Source of the DNA: Pseudohongiella sp. O18
GTDB lineage: Bacteria; Pseudomonadota; Gammaproteobacteria; Pseudomonadales; Pseudohongiellaceae
Assembly: GCF_021729085.1 (NCBI RefSeq)
Contig: NZ_JAJSAR010000001.1
Span: 1,240,001-1,304,000, forward strand
Direction of reading: 5' to 3'
Length of the DNA stretch: 64,000 nt
The first letter of the stretch is position 1. Each line of letters begins with the position of its first letter. Under the pieces are notes generated by a model. The model was given only the letters and a program-made list of their open reading frames with translations, was not told where the DNA came from and did no database searches. Both the position numbers and the translations under genes were made by a program. Positions 25,553 through 34,170 of this stretch are shown here, piece by piece.

Positions 25553-26574
25553 GCGCGTTGTTGAGCGTTGACAATCTGCATGTTCAGTTTGCCACTTACG
25601 GCGGCATTGTGCAGGCTGTGCGCGGGATCAGTTTCAGTGTGAATGCCGGCGAGACTCTGGCGATTGTTGGCGAGTCTGGCTGCGGCAAGTCCGTGACCAT
25701 GCAGGCTGTGATGGGGCTGATTCCGATGCCACCGGGCAAAATCACCGCCGGCACCGCGCACTTGCGGGGTGAACCGTTTCTGGGTCGTTCGCATTTGAAC
25801 GGCAAGGCGATTTGCGGCGATGAAATCGGCATGATTTTTCAGGACCCGATGTCCTCGCTGAATCCAACCATGCGCATCGGCGACCAGATTGCCGAGACAC
25901 TGGAAGTGCATCGCGGATACAGCCGTAGTGAGGCATTTGCCCGCGCCATTGAGTTGCTGGAGCTGGTTCGCATACCCGAAGCCGCCAAGCGCGCCAGGCA
26001 GTATCCGTTTGAATTCTCGGGTGGCATGCTGCAGCGCGCCATGATTGCGATGGCCGTCGCCTGCAAGCCATCTGTGCTGATTGCCGATGAACCAACAACG
26101 GCGCTGGATGTGACCATTCAGGCGCAGATTCTCGATCTGCTGAAGGACATTCAGCGCGAGACCGGCATGGCCATTATTCTGATCACGCACGACCTTGCCG
26201 TTGTGGCACGCATGGCTGACAAAGTAGCCGTTATGTACGCCGGGCAGGTGGTGGAGTATGCCAACGTGGATGACCTGTTCGCCAAGTCCTCTCATCCCTA
26301 CACATTGGGGCTGAAGCTTGCGATGCCGAGTAAGGAATCCGACGAGACGCATACCCTGCAACCGATACCCGGCAGCCCGCCCGATCTGTTTTCGCCGCCC
26401 AAGGGTTGCGCTTACTGTGCTCGCTGCCCGTTTGCCATGCAGGTTTGCCAACGTGAGGATCCGCCGGCATTCACCATCGCCAGCGATCATCGGTCGCGTT
26501 GCTGGCTGCAGCATCCGCAGCAGTCCAGGCCTGTCTCTGGCCTGTATCGCCGCACAGATGAGGTAACCGCATGA
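25549..26574 (+). CDS. oppD: Oligopeptide ABC transporter ATPase OppD
   Basis: 341 residues. Walker A is GESGCGKSVT, the signature motif is FSGGMLQRAMIAMA, Walker B is VLIADEPTTALD and the switch His is in LITHDLAVVARM. The C-terminal oligopeptide/dipeptide extension has CAYCARCPFAMQVC, whose four cysteines are the iron-sulfur or metal site known in this family. Start and stop overlap its neighbours by 4 bp, so translation is coupled through the operon. It pairs with OppF to power peptide uptake. Confidence 0.95.
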   Translation: MSALLSVDNLHVQFATYGGIVQAVRGISFSVNAGETLAIVGESGCGKSVTMQAVMGLIPMPPGKITAGTAHLRGEPFLGRSHLNGKAICGDEIGMIFQDPMSSLNPTMRIGDQIAETLEVHRGYSRSEAFARAIELLELVRIPEAAKRARQYPFEFSGGMLQRAMIAMAVACKPSVLIADEPTTALDVTIQAQILDLLKDIQRETGMAIILITHDLAVVARMADKVAVMYAGQVVEYANVDDLFAKSSHPYTLGLKLAMPSKESDETHTLQPIPGSPPDLFSPPKGCAYCARCPFAMQVCQREDPPAFTIASDHRSRCWLQHPQQSRPVSGLYRRTDEVTA

Positions 26575-27530
26575 GCGCTTTAGTCAAACTTGACCAGCTC
26601 ACCAAACACTTTGATCTGGGGCGCGGGCAGCGCGTGCATGCTGTTGATGGTATCTCGCTGGAAATTCAGCGCGGTGAGACGCTGGGGCTGGTAGGAGAGA
26701 GCGGTTCTGGCAAGTCCTCACTTGGCAAGACGCTGATGGGCCTGCACGACAAGACATCTGGAAGTGTAATCTACGATGGTGAGGAGCTGCCCAAACACTA
26801 CAGGGCTGCTGACTTTCAGCGCATGGCCAGTCGCATGCAGATGATATTCCAGGATCCGTACTCGTCGCTGAATCCACGGATGACAGTAGGCGAAATCATC
26901 AGTGAAGGCCTGCGCGGCAAACCACTGAGCAAAGCGCAGAAGCAGAAGACAGTGGGCGAGTGGCTGGAAAAAGTCGGCCTTAACGCGGCTCACGCTTCGC
27001 GCTACCCACATGAGTTTTCCGGTGGCCAGCGGCAACGTATAGGCATAGCCCGCGCGCTGATCATGTCGCCAGAATTTGTTGTCTGTGACGAGCCGATATC
27101 TGCCCTGGATGTGTCTGTGCAGGCTCAGGTGGTCAATCTGCTGAACGATCTAAAGACTTCGATGGGGCTGACCATGCTGTTTATTGCCCATGACCTGTCC
27201 ATGGTTCGCTACATCAGTGACCGTATGGCCGTCATGTACCTGGGTGCTCTGGTCGAGCTCGGCAATGCCAAGGATGTCTACTTCCAGCCGCGCCACCCCT
27301 ATACTGAAGTGCTGATTGCCTCCAATCCCGAGCCTGATCCAGTGACAGAGCGCGAACGCGCCTCGACGACGATTCAGGGCGAGATACCAAGCCCTGTGAA
27401 TGTGCCGGCAGGGTGCCGATTTGCCGGCCGTTGCCCCAAAGTGATGCAGGTCTGCCGGGAGCAGACACCTGCTTTGTTGCCCCTGGTGGACGAGGATCGT
27501 CTGGTTGCCTGCCATCTGTACAGTCAATAG
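26571..27530 (+). CDS. oppF: Oligopeptide ABC transporter ATPase OppF
   Basis: 319 residues. Walker A GESGSGKSSLGKTL, signature FSGGQRQRIGIARAL, Walker B FVVCDEPISALD and switch His in IAHDLSMVRYI. The C-terminal extension (PAGCRFAGRCPKVMQVC) is shared with OppD. It is the last gene of the operon, overlapping oppD by ATGA. No terminator follows at once; the next gene has its own possible promoter. Confidence 0.95.
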   Translation: MSALVKLDQLTKHFDLGRGQRVHAVDGISLEIQRGETLGLVGESGSGKSSLGKTLMGLHDKTSGSVIYDGEELPKHYRAADFQRMASRMQMIFQDPYSSLNPRMTVGEIISEGLRGKPLSKAQKQKTVGEWLEKVGLNAAHASRYPHEFSGGQRQRIGIARALIMSPEFVVCDEPISALDVSVQAQVVNLLNDLKTSMGLTMLFIAHDLSMVRYISDRMAVMYLGALVELGNAKDVYFQPRHPYTEVLIASNPEPDPVTERERASTTIQGEIPSPVNVPAGCRFAGRCPKVMQVCREQTPALLPLVDEDRLVACHLYSQ

Positions 27531-27562
27531 CATTTAACGTAAAAATCGGCATGGTCGGCGGG

Positions 27563-27592
27563 TTGTTTTCGTCAGGCCATCTGATTTACTAT
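27563..27592 (+). promoter_or_regulatory. Possible promoter for the DUF3450 gene
   Basis: TTGTTT (27563-27568) and TACTAT (27587-27592) with an 18-base spacer, 28 bases before the ATG at 27620. Confidence 0.35.
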
Positions 27593-27619
27593 GTGGGTCC
27601 CCAACGAGGAAGAATAATT

Positions 27620-28336
27620 ATGAAGTCCCTGCATTACTTTTCCAGGTCCACCGTTTTGGGACCTGTCGCTGCAGCCGCGATCACTCTGGCTGCCCTGAGC
27701 ACGCCAGTTAGCGCGCAAACCGTCCAGGAACAGTTCAACCAGGCGAATGCCCAGTTGGTAGCTCTGGTCGAGATGAATGAGCAGCTGCGTCAGCGTATTG
27801 CCCGTCAGGAGCAGCTGATCGGCGAAATGGCAGAGTCTATTGAACATGCAGCCCTGCTGGCGAACGAAGAAAGCTCACCGCTGAATGACCTGATCGAACG
27901 CATGATGAGCAGCATCGAGCAGTTTGTTGAGGCAGATCTGCCCTTCGAGCTGGATGAGCGTCGCGAGCAGGTGGCACGTATTCGCAGTCTGGTTGATAAT
28001 CCCGAAGCACCTTTGGCGCAAAAGCTGAGCCTGCTTATTTCCCTGTATCAGGCAGAGGGCGGTTACGGCAGAACGCTGGACACCTACGAAACCACCATGG
28101 AAATCGACGGTGTTGAGACTGAGGTGACGATTACCCGTGTTGGCCGCATCATGCTGGCGTATCAGACAGCAGACCGCACGGTCACAGCAGTCTGGGACAA
28201 CAATCAGGATCAGTGGGTCGAGCTGGCTCCGGGTGAATACCGCACCGCTGTGACGCGCGCCATGAATGTTGCTAATGGCACACTGGCACCTGAGCTGATC
28301 AACATCCCGATACACGCTCCGGTAGACGCCGAGTAA
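27620..28336 (+). CDS. DUF3450 exported coiled-coil protein
   Basis: 238 residues from the ATG at 27620 (GAGGA 10 bases upstream); the open frame continues back into oppF but that part is a shadow. A signal peptide ends STPVSAQ. A long coiled coil follows (about 35-75, FNQANAQLVALVEMNEQLRQRI), then the DUF3450 core with DLPFELDERREQVARIRSLVDNPEAPLAQKL in meaning and EGGYGRTLDTYETTMEIDG. In many proteobacteria this family precedes ExbB/ExbD/TonB-like genes; here those partners are absent. Periplasmic role unknown. Confidence 0.85.
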   Translation: MKSLHYFSRSTVLGPVAAAAITLAALSTPVSAQTVQEQFNQANAQLVALVEMNEQLRQRIARQEQLIGEMAESIEHAALLANEESSPLNDLIERMMSSIEQFVEADLPFELDERREQVARIRSLVDNPEAPLAQKLSLLISLYQAEGGYGRTLDTYETTMEIDGVETEVTITRVGRIMLAYQTADRTVTAVWDNNQDQWVELAPGEYRTAVTRAMNVANGTLAPELINIPIHAPVDAE

Positions 28337-28349
28337 GTAAGTTTTGACC

Positions 28350-28374
28350 GGCGCCGCAATTCACCCGCGGCGCC
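28350..28374 (+). terminator. GC-rich hairpin, first of two after the DUF3450 gene
   Basis: GGCGCCGC (28350-28357) and GCGGCGCC (28367-28374) form a perfect 8-bp stem with a 9-base loop, directly before the A-run of the second hairpin. Confidence 0.6.
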
Positions 28375-28375
28375 C

Positions 28376-28416
28376 CAAAAAAAAGCCATCAGAACTTCGG
28401 TCCTGATGGCTTTTTT
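28376..28416. terminator. Bidirectional intrinsic terminator with TTCG loop
   Basis: GCCATCAG (28385-28392) pairs with CTGATGGC (28403-28410), closing an inner AC-TTCG-GT tetraloop; an A-run precedes and six T follow. It ends both the DUF3450 gene and the leftward rimK gene. Confidence 0.92.
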
Positions 28417-28420
28417 GTTT

Positions 28421-29335
28421 CTATCCCTTGCCTTTCATTTTGTTCGGGCCTTTCAGCGAATCTTTCTCGATATACTCAATAATCGCACCCGCGATATTCA
28501 TGCCAGTCGCTCTCTCAATGCCTTCCAGACCTGGCGAGGAGTTCACCTCCAGCACCAGCGGGCCATGATTGGAGCGAATGATATCGACGCCGGCAACATC
28601 CAGACCCATCACCTGCGCCGCCTTGGTGGCCAGTTTGCGCTCGTCGGGCCGTAGCTTGACGACCTCGGCAGAACCACCCCGGTGCAGGTTGGAGCGATAC
28701 TCGCCAGCTGCTGCGGTACGCTGCATCGCTGCTACAACCTTGTCGCCGACGACAAAACAGCGGATGTCCGAGCCGGCAGCTTCCCTGATGAACTCCTGCA
28801 CCAGAAAATCAGCTTCCAGGCCACGGAAGGCATTGATCAGGCTCTCCGCGGCCTTTTTGGTTTCGGCCAGCACTACACCATTACCCTGGGTACTCTTTAA
28901 GACCTTGACCAACAGCGGCGCGCCGCCAACCGACTGAATAAGATCCGCCGTGGCGTCAGCAGAGTGTGCATAGCTGGTAATGGGCTGGCCAATGCCTCGG
29001 CGCGCGAGCAATTGATGGGCGCGCAGCTTGTCTCGAGAGCGGGTAATTGCAATGGATTCATTGACTGAATAGGTGCCACTCACCTCGAACTGTCGCAGTA
29101 CGGCCGCGCCATACAGCGTGACACTGGCGCCAATGCGCGGTATCACGGCGTCAAACTCCAGTGCTTCTGGCGCACCACTGCCCTTGTAGAACACAGTCGG
29201 ATTATTGGCAGTAATGTTCATGTAGCACTTCAAAACGTCAACGACGCGTGCATCATGGCCGCGTTCCCTGGCTGCTTCGACCAGACGTCGTGTTGAGTAG
29301 AGCTTGGAATTGCGCGACAGAACGCCAATTTTCAT
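28421..29335 (-). CDS. rimK: RimK-type ATP-grasp alpha-L-glutamate ligase
   Basis: 304 residues starting [20 protein letters not shown], as in E. coli RimK, which adds Glu residues to the C-terminus of ribosomal protein S6. The pre-ATP-grasp domain has [15 protein letters not shown]. The ATP-grasp part has [19 protein letters not shown] (nucleotide loop), [21 protein letters not shown] and the metal-binding [15 protein letters not shown]. Nine upstream codons in frame are ignored because the family begins at this Met. It is separated by a strong terminator from the DUF3450 gene. Confidence 0.93.
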   Translation of the reverse strand: MKIGVLSRNSKLYSTRRLVEAARERGHDARVVDVLKCYMNITANNPTVFYKGSGAPEALEFDAVIPRIGASVTLYGAAVLRQFEVSGTYSVNESIAITRSRDKLRAHQLLARRGIGQPITSYAHSADATADLIQSVGGAPLLVKVLKSTQGNGVVLAETKKAAESLINAFRGLEADFLVQEFIREAAGSDIRCFVVGDKVVAAMQRTAAAGEYRSNLHRGGSAEVVKLRPDERKLATKAAQVMGLDVAGVDIIRSNHGPLVLEVNSSPGLEGIERATGMNIAGAIIEYIEKDSLKGPNKMKGKG

Positions 29336-29578
29336 GACGGAGAACCTTTGTGACTGGTGCAAGAGTTAAGTGGGCGTTTGTATATCTAGAATATCAGAGC
29401 CGATGCCAATACCCAATGAGGCGTGCCATGACACAAAACCATGGCCTTTGGGCTGGGTGGGCCCGGAAAGGCGGCATAAGGTACCACAAATCCGGCATCT
29501 TACAACTGGCGTGTGCTTACTTTGGCTTGCTGCCAGTGCGGGCAGCATGCGAAGATTCGGCAATAACATAACAGGATA

Positions 29579-31246
29579 ATGGTGCGGATGCCCAGAACAA
29601 TGCAATACCTGCTGGCTGCCATCGGATTTGTGCTGCTGGCGCTGCTCATCAATTTCGGCGTGCTTGATGGCAGCTGGCGCTGGGATGACAGCCAGATTCT
29701 GCTGCATGCGCACCAGTTCAACTGGCTGCAGGATTTCACGAACCCCGAGGTATGGCAGCAGTTTTCTCCCGCCAACCTGACTCCGCTGCTCATTCTCAGC
29801 TTCGAAGTCGACCTCATTCTGTTTGGCCTGACCCCCTCGATGTTTTATCTGCATCAGCTGCTGGCACTGGCGGCCGCCGCCTGGATGATGTTCCTGTGTC
29901 TCAAGTTATGGTGTCGGGGCGGATTCGCGGTGCTGGGCGGTGTACTGTTTTTGATTGGCACGCCAACCTTGCTGGTTGCGCAGCAGTTGATGACGCGCCA
30001 CTACGCAGAGGGCCTGGTGCTGGCGCTGGTGGCGCTTTATGGTTTCGTTCGCTTTGTTCGTGGTGGTGCAGTGCTGTGGCTGGTGCTTGCCCTGGTCAGC
30101 TACGCCCTGGCCTGCATGGCAAAAGAAGTCTACGTGCCATTACCGCTGATCCTGCTCTGCATTCCTGATGGGACGTTTGCAAAGCGTCTGCGCGCAGCCG
30201 CTCCGTTTTTTCTGCTCACCTTGCTCTATGCAATCTGGCGCAGCTGGATGCTGGAAAGCGTGACGGGTGGTTATGCCTCAACCGCAAGCTTTTTTTCAGG
30301 CGCGTTTATTCAGCAGGTTGTGATTACGTTTGCCGGATTCCCGCGCCTGCTGGGTGGTGGATGGTGGCCTGTGTTAACGCTGGCCGCTGTGCTGGTGCTT
30401 GTGACATACCTCTACACTAAGCGCCATGTGCCCTGGCGAATGCTGATCGTGGCAGCCATGGTGTTGCTGCCTCTGGCGCCATTGGTGCAGTCACCAGGTA
30501 TTGTGCTGGCGGACCGCTATCTGCTGGTGGTGTGGGCGGCTACGAGCTTTGCCATAGCCTACATGCTCAGCCAGGTCTGGCAGGCGACTACAGAGTCGAT
30601 GGGCTGGGCGGGCACAGGCACGGTGGCGCTGACTGGTCTGCTGGCGCTGGCGGCGGCCGTGCAGGGATTCAGCGTCCGCAGTGCCCTGGTAGCGGTTGGC
30701 AAAGAATTCGACGTGCAGGGACAATTTCTCTGGCAGCAGGATGATTCAGTGGCCATGATTCCATCAGGGAACGTGGTGCCTGCGTTCTGGTTCGTCACCG
30801 GGCTAAGAGACTTCAAACAGGGCCTGGGACTGGGCTCGTCACCAGTCACTGTCGTCGACGATATCTATCTGCAGCAGTCTGGAGTGGATCAGCTCTACGG
30901 CTGGCAGCAGGATTGTCAGTGCATGGTGGACATTTCCGAACAGGTCCCGGGTCGGCTGGCAGCCTACGAGGACAGTCTGCGGCCGCAGGCGCCGCTGAAC
31001 CTGCGTTACGGCTACCAGGGGGGGTATTTCACCTGGCAGTTCGGGCCCTACAGTGATGGGCAGTACCATCTGGTATCTGACGTCATTGGCGTGATTCCGG
31101 CGCCGGCAGCTGGTCAATTGCGCGCGACGTTGACAGATGGAGCGCCATTTTATATCCGATACACATCGCCAGAAGGATGGATGACCTACTCCGCGCAGCA
31201 GCGGGTAGTTCGCGACGGGCCTGAAACAGCCTGGTCCAGGGAGTAA
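29579..31246 (+). CDS. Polytopic membrane protein, possible GT-C-type glycosyltransferase
   Basis: 555 residues with about ten predicted membrane helices in the first 380 residues and a soluble C-terminal domain. The first extracytoplasmic loop carries GSWRWDDSQIL; an acidic pair at this place is typical of GT-C enzymes (PMT/ArnT-like) that use lipid-linked sugars. The C-terminal domain (about 390-555) has CQCMVD and is probably periplasmic. It is the first gene of an operon with a GT2 enzyme (next, after 4 bases) and a small SMR-like transporter, the usual partners for making and flipping a polyprenyl-sugar. The start could also be the ATG at 29588. I do not recognise the exact family. Confidence 0.7.
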   Translation: MVRMPRTMQYLLAAIGFVLLALLINFGVLDGSWRWDDSQILLHAHQFNWLQDFTNPEVWQQFSPANLTPLLILSFEVDLILFGLTPSMFYLHQLLALAAAAWMMFLCLKLWCRGGFAVLGGVLFLIGTPTLLVAQQLMTRHYAEGLVLALVALYGFVRFVRGGAVLWLVLALVSYALACMAKEVYVPLPLILLCIPDGTFAKRLRAAAPFFLLTLLYAIWRSWMLESVTGGYASTASFFSGAFIQQVVITFAGFPRLLGGGWWPVLTLAAVLVLVTYLYTKRHVPWRMLIVAAMVLLPLAPLVQSPGIVLADRYLLVVWAATSFAIAYMLSQVWQATTESMGWAGTGTVALTGLLALAAAVQGFSVRSALVAVGKEFDVQGQFLWQQDDSVAMIPSGNVVPAFWFVTGLRDFKQGLGLGSSPVTVVDDIYLQQSGVDQLYGWQQDCQCMVDISEQVPGRLAAYEDSLRPQAPLNLRYGYQGGYFTWQFGPYSDGQYHLVSDVIGVIPAPAAGQLRATLTDGAPFYIRYTSPEGWMTYSAQQRVVRDGPETAWSRE

Positions 31247-31250
31247 AAAC

Positions 31251-32234
31251 ATGAAGCAGGTCGTGATCATCATTCCGGCGCTGAATGAGGCTGCCAATAT
31301 TGTTGCCAATCTGAAAACCATTCAGGGCCACCTGGCATCTGTGGCAGATGTCAGTTTCGACTTGATGGTGGTTGACGATGGCTCTACGGACGATACGGCG
31401 GCACTGGTCCGTAATCTGGCGGAGAGCGAGCCACAAGTTAAACTGCTGAGTCTCAGTCGACACTTTGGCAAGGAGTCGGCGATTACCGCTGGCCTGAGAG
31501 CGGCCCGGGATTATGACGCGGCGATTGTCATGGACAGCGATCTGCAGCATCCGCCAAAAATGATCCCGGACATGATTGCGCACTGGCAGCAGGGAGCATC
31601 GGTCGTCGAAGCTGTAAAGGAATCACGCGGTAATGAAACCCGCATGCGCGGAACTCTGGTCAAGCTGTACTATGCGCTTTTTAATTATCTGACACGACTG
31701 AGTATCTCTGGCGACACCGATTTTAAATTGCTGGACCAGTCGGTCGTACAGGCCTACTGCTCGTTGCCCGAGCATGGACGCTTCTTCCGCGGGCTCATCA
31801 AGTGGATGAATTTTCCATCGGTGCAATTGAGTTTTGATGTGCCGGAATCCACACGCAAACGCTCTGCCTGGGGCAATGGAGCCCTGTTCCGCTACGCCAT
31901 TGCGTCCATCACGTCCTTCACGGCCTTCCCGCTGCAGATTGTCACGCTGCTGGGCGGCATGACCTTCCTGCTGAGCCTGGTAATTGGTGGCATGGCGCTG
32001 GCAGACAAGCTCGCTGGCCGGGCTGTTGATGGTTTTACCACCGTCATTCTGCTGATACTGTTGATCGGCAGCGTGTTGATGTTCAGCGTCGGCCTGATCG
32101 GAATTTACATTGGCAGAATTTATGATGAGGTCAAACGGCGACCAAACTATCTGGTGGATCAGCAAAAGAGTCTATTGCCCGAGCGCAGACAGTCGACTGG
32201 CAAAAGCCCCCAGCAGGAGAAAGAAACACCATGA
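31251..32234 (+). CDS. GT2 polyprenyl-phosphate glycosyltransferase (DPM1/GtrB-like)
   Basis: 327 residues. The GT-A domain has VVIIIPALNEAANIV, VVDDGSTDDTAAL and the DXD-type VMDSDLQHPPKMIPDM, as in dolichol/undecaprenyl-phosphate sugar transferases. FRGLIKWMNFPSVQL is a conserved family block. Two C-terminal membrane helices (about 229-290) anchor it in the inner membrane, with the GMTFLLSLVIGG pattern. It probably loads a sugar onto undecaprenyl phosphate for the preceding membrane protein. Its stop overlaps the next gene by ATGA. Confidence 0.9.
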   Translation: MKQVVIIIPALNEAANIVANLKTIQGHLASVADVSFDLMVVDDGSTDDTAALVRNLAESEPQVKLLSLSRHFGKESAITAGLRAARDYDAAIVMDSDLQHPPKMIPDMIAHWQQGASVVEAVKESRGNETRMRGTLVKLYYALFNYLTRLSISGDTDFKLLDQSVVQAYCSLPEHGRFFRGLIKWMNFPSVQLSFDVPESTRKRSAWGNGALFRYAIASITSFTAFPLQIVTLLGGMTFLLSLVIGGMALADKLAGRAVDGFTTVILLILLIGSVLMFSVGLIGIYIGRIYDEVKRRPNYLVDQQKSLLPERRQSTGKSPQQEKETP

Positions 32235-32596
32235 TGGCAGGCAAATATCTTTCTGTGCTGACTCATGCACTGCTGCTCGCAACCTTGCTAGCCACCTCGC
32301 ACGCCGTGCTCAAATGGGTGTCCGTGCAGCAGCACGATAACTATATTCAGCTGTTGCAGACGCAGTGGAAAGGCGTTTTTCTGGCGCTGTCTCTGTATGG
32401 CTTTATATTTTTTTACTACATCGTCGTGCTGCGCAGCAGCCCGGTGTCTATACTCTATCCTGTATACACTGGTTTATCGGTACTGTTTGTGTTGCTGGCC
32501 GGCCGTTTTATTTTCAGCGAGCCCATCAGTGTGACACAGGTATTCGGTGCGATCTGCATTCTTGCCGGTATCGTGCTGATGGGCAGCGGACGTTAG
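32231..32596 (+). CDS. Four-helix SMR/EamA-like small transporter
   Basis: 121 residues with four hydrophobic helices, the layout of the small multidrug-resistance fold. YIVVLRSSPVSILYPVYTGLSVLFVLLAG and the following FSEPISVTQVFGAICILAGI in meaning are the usual EmrE/ArnE-like blocks. In glycan operons such proteins flip polyprenyl-linked sugars (as in ArnE/ArnF). Translational coupling to the GT2 gene supports that role over drug export. No second SMR subunit is present, so it may act as a homodimer. Confidence 0.8.
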   Translation: MMAGKYLSVLTHALLLATLLATSHAVLKWVSVQQHDNYIQLLQTQWKGVFLALSLYGFIFFYYIVVLRSSPVSILYPVYTGLSVLFVLLAGRFIFSEPISVTQVFGAICILAGIVLMGSGR

Positions 32597-32643
32597 TTCA
32601 GTAACATGCAATTGAAAAGAACATGGCGAAACGAGGGAAAGGT

Positions 32644-34170
32644 ATGACTGACTCAATCAGCCAATGGCGACATCGACTGACAGCCGGCATTCTGGCGCTG
32701 TCCATGCTGACTGCGATCAGCGCCAGTGCTCAGGATATTGAAGCGCTGGCAGAAAGGGTAAGCGAGTTCACACTGAATAACGGCCTGCATTTTATTATTA
32801 TTGAACGGCCGGTTGCACCGATTGCCACGTTTGTCACCTTTGTTAATGTCGGCGGTGCAGATGAGCCTGTCAACAACACTGGTGTTGCCCATATTTTTGA
32901 GCACATGGCCTTTAAGGGCACACGCACCATCGGCACCAGTGACTACGAAGCCGAGCAGCTGGCACTGGATAAAATGGATGCCGCCTATACGGCGTGGATG
33001 GAGGCAGGGTATCGGGACAATGCCAGCGAAGAGGAGCGACAGGCTCTGTGGCAGGAATTTGAGCACTGGCAGGAGCAGGCTGGTCAGTATATTCAAAGTG
33101 AAGAGTTCTCTCAGATTATCGAGCGAGAGGGCGGCGTGGGGCTGAACGCTTTCACCAGTGCTGATGCCACGGGCTACTTCTATTCGCTGCCTCAGAACAA
33201 GGCTGAACTGTGGTTCTACCTTGAGTCACAACGTTTTCGATTTCCCGTGTTCCGCGAATTCTACGTGGAAAAAGATGTGATCATGGAAGAGCGGCGCATG
33301 CGCACCGACTCCAGTCCACAGGGCAGGTTGCTGGAAGAATTCCTGAGCGTGGCGTACTCGGCCCACCCCTATCGCAATCCGGTGGTGGGTTGGGAGTCCG
33401 ACATCATTGCCACAACCATCGCCGACACACAGCGCTTTTATGAGACCTATTATGTTCCTTCCAACATGACCATCGCGATTGCCGGTGATGTCGATCCGGC
33501 TCGCATGCGCGAGCTGGCGGAGCAGTACTTTGGTCCCATGCCGGCCGCACCACACCCGCCCAGCGTCAAGACTATTGAGCCCGAGCAGCGCGGCGAACGA
33601 CGCTTTGTCATCGAAGATACCAGTCAGCCCCTGTTCATCGCGGGTTACAAAACGGTTGCCGCCGATCACCCGGATGCAGCAGCGCTTGAACTGTTAAGCC
33701 AGATTCTGTCGTCTGGGCGCACATCACGCCTTTATCGACGTATGGTGCAGGACGAACGTCTGGCGCTGGGTGTTCAGGCTCTCACCGGTTTCCCGGGCGT
33801 GCGTTTCCCTGCTTTGTTTGTAACCTTCGCTGTGCCCAATATGGGTGTGCCGCTGGAAGACATCGAGCGTGTGCTTAACGAAGAAATCGAAAAGGCCAAG
33901 CAGGGTGATATCCGCCAGGAAGAACTGGATCGGGCGGTCACCAATTCACGCGCTTCGGTCGTGCGGGGTCTTAACTCGAATATGGGGCTGGCGCTCAATC
34001 TTGCCCAGGCTCACGCTCAGCTCGGCAGCTGGCAGGATGCTTTCTCCTATCTCGAGGAGCTGGAGCAGGTCACACTTGAAGATCTGCAGCGAGTCGCCAA
34101 TGAATATCTGGTCGAAACCAGCCGCACGGTTGGCATGGTTCGCAATGCGATGGCAGGAGGTGCTGAATGA
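32644..34170 (+). CDS. M16 family zinc metallopeptidase (catalytic subunit)
   Basis: 508 residues from the ATG at 32644 (GAGGGAAAGGT upstream). A signal peptide ends SASAQ, so it acts in the periplasm. The inverted zinc motif HIFEH lies in GVAHIFEHMAFKGT, and NAFTSADATGYFYSLPQN is typical of M16B peptidases. An extra charged helical segment (about 100-155) follows the zinc motif. It overlaps the second M16 gene by ATGA; such pairs form a two-chain clam-shaped protease. Substrates are unfolded or small peptides in known relatives. Confidence 0.93.
   Translation: MTDSISQWRHRLTAGILALSMLTAISASAQDIEALAERVSEFTLNNGLHFIIIERPVAPIATFVTFVNVGGADEPVNNTGVAHIFEHMAFKGTRTIGTSDYEAEQLALDKMDAAYTAWMEAGYRDNASEEERQALWQEFEHWQEQAGQYIQSEEFSQIIEREGGVGLNAFTSADATGYFYSLPQNKAELWFYLESQRFRFPVFREFYVEKDVIMEERRMRTDSSPQGRLLEEFLSVAYSAHPYRNPVVGWESDIIATTIADTQRFYETYYVPSNMTIAIAGDVDPARMRELAEQYFGPMPAAPHPPSVKTIEPEQRGERRFVIEDTSQPLFIAGYKTVAADHPDAAALELLSQILSSGRTSRLYRRMVQDERLALGVQALTGFPGVRFPALFVTFAVPNMGVPLEDIERVLNEEIEKAKQGDIRQEELDRAVTNSRASVVRGLNSNMGLALNLAQAHAQLGSWQDAFSYLEELEQVTLEDLQRVANEYLVETSRTVGMVRNAMAGGAE

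Noticed and set aside
25441-26514. 357-codon minus-strand frame inside oppD
   Set aside because: Antisense shadow of a gene with complete ABC ATPase motifs.
27413-27619. Upstream extension of the DUF3450 frame into oppF
   Set aside because: No ribosome site, overlaps oppF, and the signal peptide begins at 27620.
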